From SHWB01 sp050246875 (GTDB taxonomy: Bacteria; Pseudomonadota; Alphaproteobacteria; UBA6615): a stretch of DNA of 64,000 nt. The stretch lies in the NCBI GenBank assembly GCA_050246875.1, contig JBFWVF010000011.1, positions 1 through 64,000 on the forward strand. Reading direction: 5' to 3'. A program made the position numbers and the translations under genes. Below are positions 61,008 through 64,000 of this stretch, piece after piece; positions within the stretch are counted from its first letter, which is position 1; the number at the start of each line of letters is the position of its first letter. The notes beneath the pieces were generated by a model. It was not told the DNA's origin. It did no database searches and saw only the letters and a list, made by a program, of their open reading frames with translations.

Positions 61008-62108
61008 TCACGGCCGGCAGACGTACCAGTTGTTCTGGAAGTCGTGCGCGAACCGGTGCACCTCGACGCTGCCGAAACCAGCCGCGGCGAAGTATTCGCG
61101 TGCCGTCTCCTCGCCCCACATCGCACCCAGCCCGTCGCCGCCCTGGGCCAGCGATACCGTCATGCAGTGCATGCAGGAGACGGTGTAGAGCAGCGTGCCG
61201 GCGGGGTGGTCGCAGTTCTTGTGGACGTGGCGCGAACCCTTGATGTCCTGGGCGATGTAGACGCCGCCGTCGGCCAGCGAGCGCCGGATGCCGGCGAGCA
61301 CCGCGCGTGGCCTCGCCTGGTCGTGGATGGCGTCGAACGTCGTGGCGAGATCGAACGCCTCTGGCTCCGCCGTGCGATCGAAGTCCGACAGGTCGCGGAC
61401 GACGAAGTCGACGTTATGCAGCCCGGCCGCCTCGGCCTCGCACTGCGCCCAGGCGATCGCCTCGGCCGAGAGGTCGTAGCCGGTAAATCGGCTGGCCGGA
61501 AAGTCAGCGGCGAGTCTCAGCAGTGCCTGACCCCGGCCGCAGCCAATGTCGACGACCCGAATTCCGCTCGCCAGCCGCGCTTCGAGCCCCGGGACCAGCG
61601 GTACGATGTGGCTGCGCAGCACCGGGACGACCGACTGGCCGCTGTCTTCGGCCATCACTTCGTGGAAGCGCCGGAACCGCTCGTAGGGCACGCCGCCGCC
61701 GACGCGAAAGCAGTCGACGATCTCGTCCTCGACGGCGCCGAGTACCGGGATGTACTGGGCGAAGGCGGCGAGATTGCCCTCCGGCGCGGCGCGGCCGAGG
61801 CTCGCGGCGTGCTCTGCCGGCAGGACGTAGGTGTCAGCGCGCGGCGCGTATTCCACCACGCCGCCCGTCACCATCGCCCCGAGCCATTCGCGCACGTAGC
61901 GTTCGTCGAGACCGGCAGCCGCGGCGATCCCGGCGGAGGTGGCCGGCGCCATGCCGGCCATGGTGTCGAACAGGCCGGTACGATGGCCGACCGACAGCAT
62001 CAGGCACAGCGCGCCGTTGTTGAGCGTGGTCATCAGCCCGTCGGCGAAGGCGGCAGCGCGCCCGCCGTCGAAAGCGACGGCCAAACTGCCGTGAGCAACT
62101 GCGGACAT
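61008..62108 (-). CDS. SAM-dependent methyltransferase with N-terminal winged helix (Rv2258c-like)
   Basis: 366 residues from ATG at 62108, GAGGGAG upstream; a longer frame to 62222 would cover the promoter. N-terminus has a winged-helix dimerisation domain (ATSAGIAAAAGLDERYVREW, GGVVEYAP). The Rossmann part has motif I VVDIGCGRGQALLRLA, the acidic loop FTGYDLS and LATTFDAIHDQARP; the end has AGFGSVEVHRF and NNWYVCRP. Closest to Rv2258c-like methyltransferases of unknown substrate. Divergent from a TetR gene with which it shares two operator-like boxes. Confidence 0.9.
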   Translation of the reverse strand: MSAVAHGSLAVAFDGGRAAAFADGLMTTLNNGALCLMLSVGHRTGLFDTMAGMAPATSAGIAAAAGLDERYVREWLGAMVTGGVVEYAPRADTYVLPAEHAASLGRAAPEGNLAAFAQYIPVLGAVEDEIVDCFRVGGGVPYERFRRFHEVMAEDSGQSVVPVLRSHIVPLVPGLEARLASGIRVVDIGCGRGQALLRLAADFPASRFTGYDLSAEAIAWAQCEAEAAGLHNVDFVVRDLSDFDRTAEPEAFDLATTFDAIHDQARPRAVLAGIRRSLADGGVYIAQDIKGSRHVHKNCDHPAGTLLYTVSCMHCMTVSLAQGGDGLGAMWGEETAREYFAAAGFGSVEVHRFAHDFQNNWYVCRP

Positions 62109-62132
62109 CGTTTTGACTCCCTCATTTCTAGA

Positions 62133-62147
62133 CAGACTAGTTGGTAT
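62133..62147. promoter_or_regulatory. Operator-like box 1, CAGACTAGTTGGTAT
   Basis: Matches box 2 at 14 of 15 positions, overlaps the methyltransferase -10 and lies 25-39 bp from its start codon. Likely site for the divergent TetR. Confidence 0.65.
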
Positions 62148-62173
62148 AAATACGAATGTGGGAAGCCCGTCAA
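62145..62173 (-). promoter_or_regulatory. Sigma-70-like promoter of the methyltransferase gene
   Basis: Reading leftward, TTGACG (62173-62168), 17 bp, then TTTATA (62150-62145). The -10 overlaps the operator-like box at 62133-62147 and the start codon is 37 bp further on. Confidence 0.5.
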
Positions 62174-62224
62174 CCCGGAAAATTATTCGCCTCAAAGCCG
62201 CTGAACGTAGCCGGTGGTGCAAAG

Positions 62225-62239
62225 CAGACTAGATGGTAT
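62225..62239. promoter_or_regulatory. Operator-like box 2, CAGACTAGATGGTAT
   Basis: Same orientation as box 1, 92 bp away, ending 33 bp upstream of the tetR start codon, where it would cover the tetR promoter for autoregulation. Confidence 0.65.
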
Positions 62240-62272
62240 GGTCAGCCCAACGCAGCCGATGAGAGGTTCCTC

Positions 62273-62902
62273 ATGCCGCGAGACGGCACGGCGACACGCA
62301 CGGCGATCCTCGACGCCGCGGAAGCTCTGATCCTCGAATCGGGATTCTCGGCGGCATCGGTCGACCGCGTCATCGCGGCGGCCGGCATCACCAAGGGCTC
62401 GTTTTTCTATCATTTCGACAGCAAGGCGGCGCTGGCCCGTGCACTGATCGACCGCTTCGCCGCCCTCGACGAGGCCAAGCTCGACGAGACGTTGCGGCGG
62501 GCCGATGCGCTAAGCGACGACCCGCGCCAGCGCATGCTGGCCTTCGTCGGCCTGTTGCAGGAGGAGATGGCGGGGCTGACGGAACCCTATCCGGGCTGCC
62601 TGTTCGCGTCCTACTGCGCCGAGGCGGGCCTCTTCGACGACGCCACCCTGCAGGTCGTACGCAACAGCATGATCCTGTGGCGCGACCGGCTCGGCGAACG
62701 TTTCGCCGAGATCGCCCGCCGCCATCCGCCGCGCATCGCCATCGATCCGGCGAGCCTCGCCGACATGATCACCGTGGTCTTCGAGGGCGCCTTCATCCTG
62801 TCGCGCACGCTGCGTGAGCCGCAGGCCGTGGCCCGCCAGCTTGCTCACTACCGAAACTACCTGGAGTTGCTGTTCCCCCTCGATGCCCAAATCCGACGCT
62901 GA
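62273..62902 (+). CDS. TetR-family transcriptional regulator
   Basis: 209 residues from ATG at 62273 with GAGAGG upstream. Helix-turn-helix: TRTAILDAAEALILESGFSA, ASVDRVIAAAGITKGSFFYH and FDSKAALARALIDRF. The C-terminal part, GLTEPYPGCLFASYCAEAGL and VFEGAFILSRTL, is like the TetR_C group that controls quinone- or alkylation-response genes. It probably represses itself and the divergent methyltransferase through the two boxes in the 164-bp spacer. Confidence 0.93.
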   Translation: MPRDGTATRTAILDAAEALILESGFSAASVDRVIAAAGITKGSFFYHFDSKAALARALIDRFAALDEAKLDETLRRADALSDDPRQRMLAFVGLLQEEMAGLTEPYPGCLFASYCAEAGLFDDATLQVVRNSMILWRDRLGERFAEIARRHPPRIAIDPASLADMITVVFEGAFILSRTLREPQAVARQLAHYRNYLELLFPLDAQIRR

Positions 62903-63139
62903 TTCTGCACATCACACGGGCAGTTGCGTCGACTCCGCAAGCATCTATCATTTCGCTGCACAATCGCGCGGCACCAAACAAGAAGTTCAACCGCATCCGC
63001 CAGCGCGGCCGGACCACCGGGGGAGTCGCAACGCGGCCCGCACCAACGGGCCGCAGGTCAAGGGAAGCCAGAACACCCAGAGCCAAGCCACATCCCCCGT
63101 TCCGAAAAACGTCCGACCAACCAAACGACGGAGCGGGAT
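62903..63139. other. 237-bp spacer upstream of the ammonium transporter
   Basis: Nothing definite. I looked for a sigma-54 promoter of the TGGCAC-N5-TTGC type, expected for nitrogen-controlled amt genes, and did not find one. Confidence 0.5.
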
Positions 63140-64000
63140 ATGAATGGAGCGGATACCGCCTGGATTCTGACATCCACGGCGCTCGTATTGTTCATGACGC
63201 TGCCGGGCCTCGCCCTCTTCTACGGGGGGCTGGTGCGCTCGAACAGCGTGCTGTCCGTGCTGATGCAGTGCTTCTCGATCGCCTGCGTCGTCTCGGTGCT
63301 GTGGCTCGTCTGCGCCTACTCGATCGCCTTTGGCGAAGGCACGAGCTGGTGGGGCGGGCTCGACAAGGCGTTTCTCGACGGGGCGGGGACCGAAGCGCTG
63401 ACCGGCACATTGCCGGAAGGTGTCTTCTTCGCCTTCCAGATGACCTTCGCGATCATCACGCCGGCCCTCATCGTCGGCGCCTATGTCGAGCGCATCCGCT
63501 TCGGCTTCGTCATCCTGTTCACACTGGCCTGGGTGCTCATCGTCTATGCACCTGTCACGCACTGGGTATGGGGCGGCGGCTTCCTCGCCGACTGGGGCGT
63601 CCGCGACTTCGCCGGCGGCATCGTGGTCCACGTGACAGCGGGTGTGTCGGCACTGGTGCTGGCCCTGATGCTTGGCGGCCGGCACGGCTTTCCGCGCGAG
63701 GTCCGGCCTCCGCACAGCCCCGGCATGACCATGACCGGCGCCGCCATGCTGTGGGTCGGCTGGTTCGGCTTCAATGCCGGATCGGCGCTGGCCGCCAACG
63801 GCAATGCGGGCATGGCGCTGGTCGTCACCCATACCGCGGCGGCCTGCGGTGCGATTGCCTGGTCGGCCATCGAGTATCTCCGCTTCGGCAAGGCCAGCAT
63901 GATCGGCGCCGTCACCGGCATGGTCGCCGGCCTCGCCACGATCACGCCGGCCTCCGGCTTCGTCGGCCCGCTCGGCGGCATCGCTCTCGGTATTGGCGGT
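63140..64000 (+). CDS. amt: Ammonium transporter (Amt), truncated by window end
   Basis: ATG at 63140 with GGAGCGGGAT upstream; 287 codons run in frame to base 64000. Early signatures: LMTLPGLALFYGGLVRSN-type start (FMTLPGLALFYGGLVR), VFFAFQMTFAIITPALIVGA, ERIRFGFVILFTLAW, VTHWVWGGGFLADWG, DFAGGIVVHVTAGVSALV containing the first pore histidine, and WVGWFGFNAGSALAANG. The second pore histidine lies beyond the window. No glnK is found upstream; the preceding gene is tetR. Confidence 0.96.
   Translation, partial: MNGADTAWILTSTALVLFMTLPGLALFYGGLVRSNSVLSVLMQCFSIACVVSVLWLVCAYSIAFGEGTSWWGGLDKAFLDGAGTEALTGTLPEGVFFAFQMTFAIITPALIVGAYVERIRFGFVILFTLAWVLIVYAPVTHWVWGGGFLADWGVRDFAGGIVVHVTAGVSALVLALMLGGRHGFPREVRPPHSPGMTMTGAAMLWVGWFGFNAGSALAANGNAGMALVVTHTAAACGAIAWSAIEYLRFGKASMIGAVTGMVAGLATITPASGFVGPLGGIALGIGG

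Noticed and set aside
62903..63139. Sigma-54 promoter or glnK gene before amt
   Set aside because: No TGGCAC-N5-TTGC pattern and no P-II coding sequence found.

Overview
The window is GC-rich throughout (well above 60% by eye) and reads as an alphaproteobacterial chromosome, probably a soil or aquatic heterotroph of the Rhodospirillales/Hyphomicrobiales type. That placement is inferred from base composition and gene content (TRAP uptake, hydantoinase/oxoprolinase and cyclase families, molybdenum-hydroxylase subunits); no rRNA or tRNA is present to confirm it. All but about 4% of the window is protein-coding plus short spacers.

Left part, 1-27216: a type I secretion locus with two giant surface-protein substrates. 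The first substrate enters from the left edge and runs leftwards from 15753 without a stop, so at least 5251 residues are visible and the C-terminus lies outside. It has short RTX blocks, two LamG-type modules, a non-repetitive insert, many VCBS/Ig-like domains and nine tandem repeats of about 137 residues. The second (21924-16378) combines cadherin/VCBS-like domains, a seven-bladed FG-GAP propeller and a small RTX block. A TolC-like outer-membrane channel (23522-22134) follows, with the ABC exporter (23699) and membrane-fusion protein (25897) on the opposite strand. The likely job is adhesion or biofilm formation.

Middle part, 27220-51494: a catabolic and uptake region marked by tandem paralogues. 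It contains two fumarylacetoacetase-fold hydratases with a polysaccharide deacetylase-like protein, an MFS exporter, one HyuA with three near-identical 730-residue HyuB proteins, a glutathione transferase, a GntR regulator, FAD and 2Fe-2S subunits of a molybdenum hydroxylase with no large subunit beside them, a cupin, a TRAP transporter (DctM, DctQ and divergent DctP), a histidinol-dehydrogenase-like enzyme and three tandem cyclase-family proteins. The substrates cannot be read from sequence, but the set looks like uptake and hydrolysis/oxidation of small organic acids or amides.

Right part, 51495-64000: an SDR oxidoreductase coupled to an AT-rich small membrane protein, release factor 3, a DksA-type zinc-finger protein, a RibF-like protein with an unusual C-terminal half, a two-component flavin monooxygenase operon ending in OsmC and TetR, a glycerate kinase, a divergent methyltransferase/TetR pair with two matching operator-like boxes, and the start of an ammonium transporter cut by the window edge. 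Three intergenic spaces here carry members of one GC-rich palindromic repeat family.
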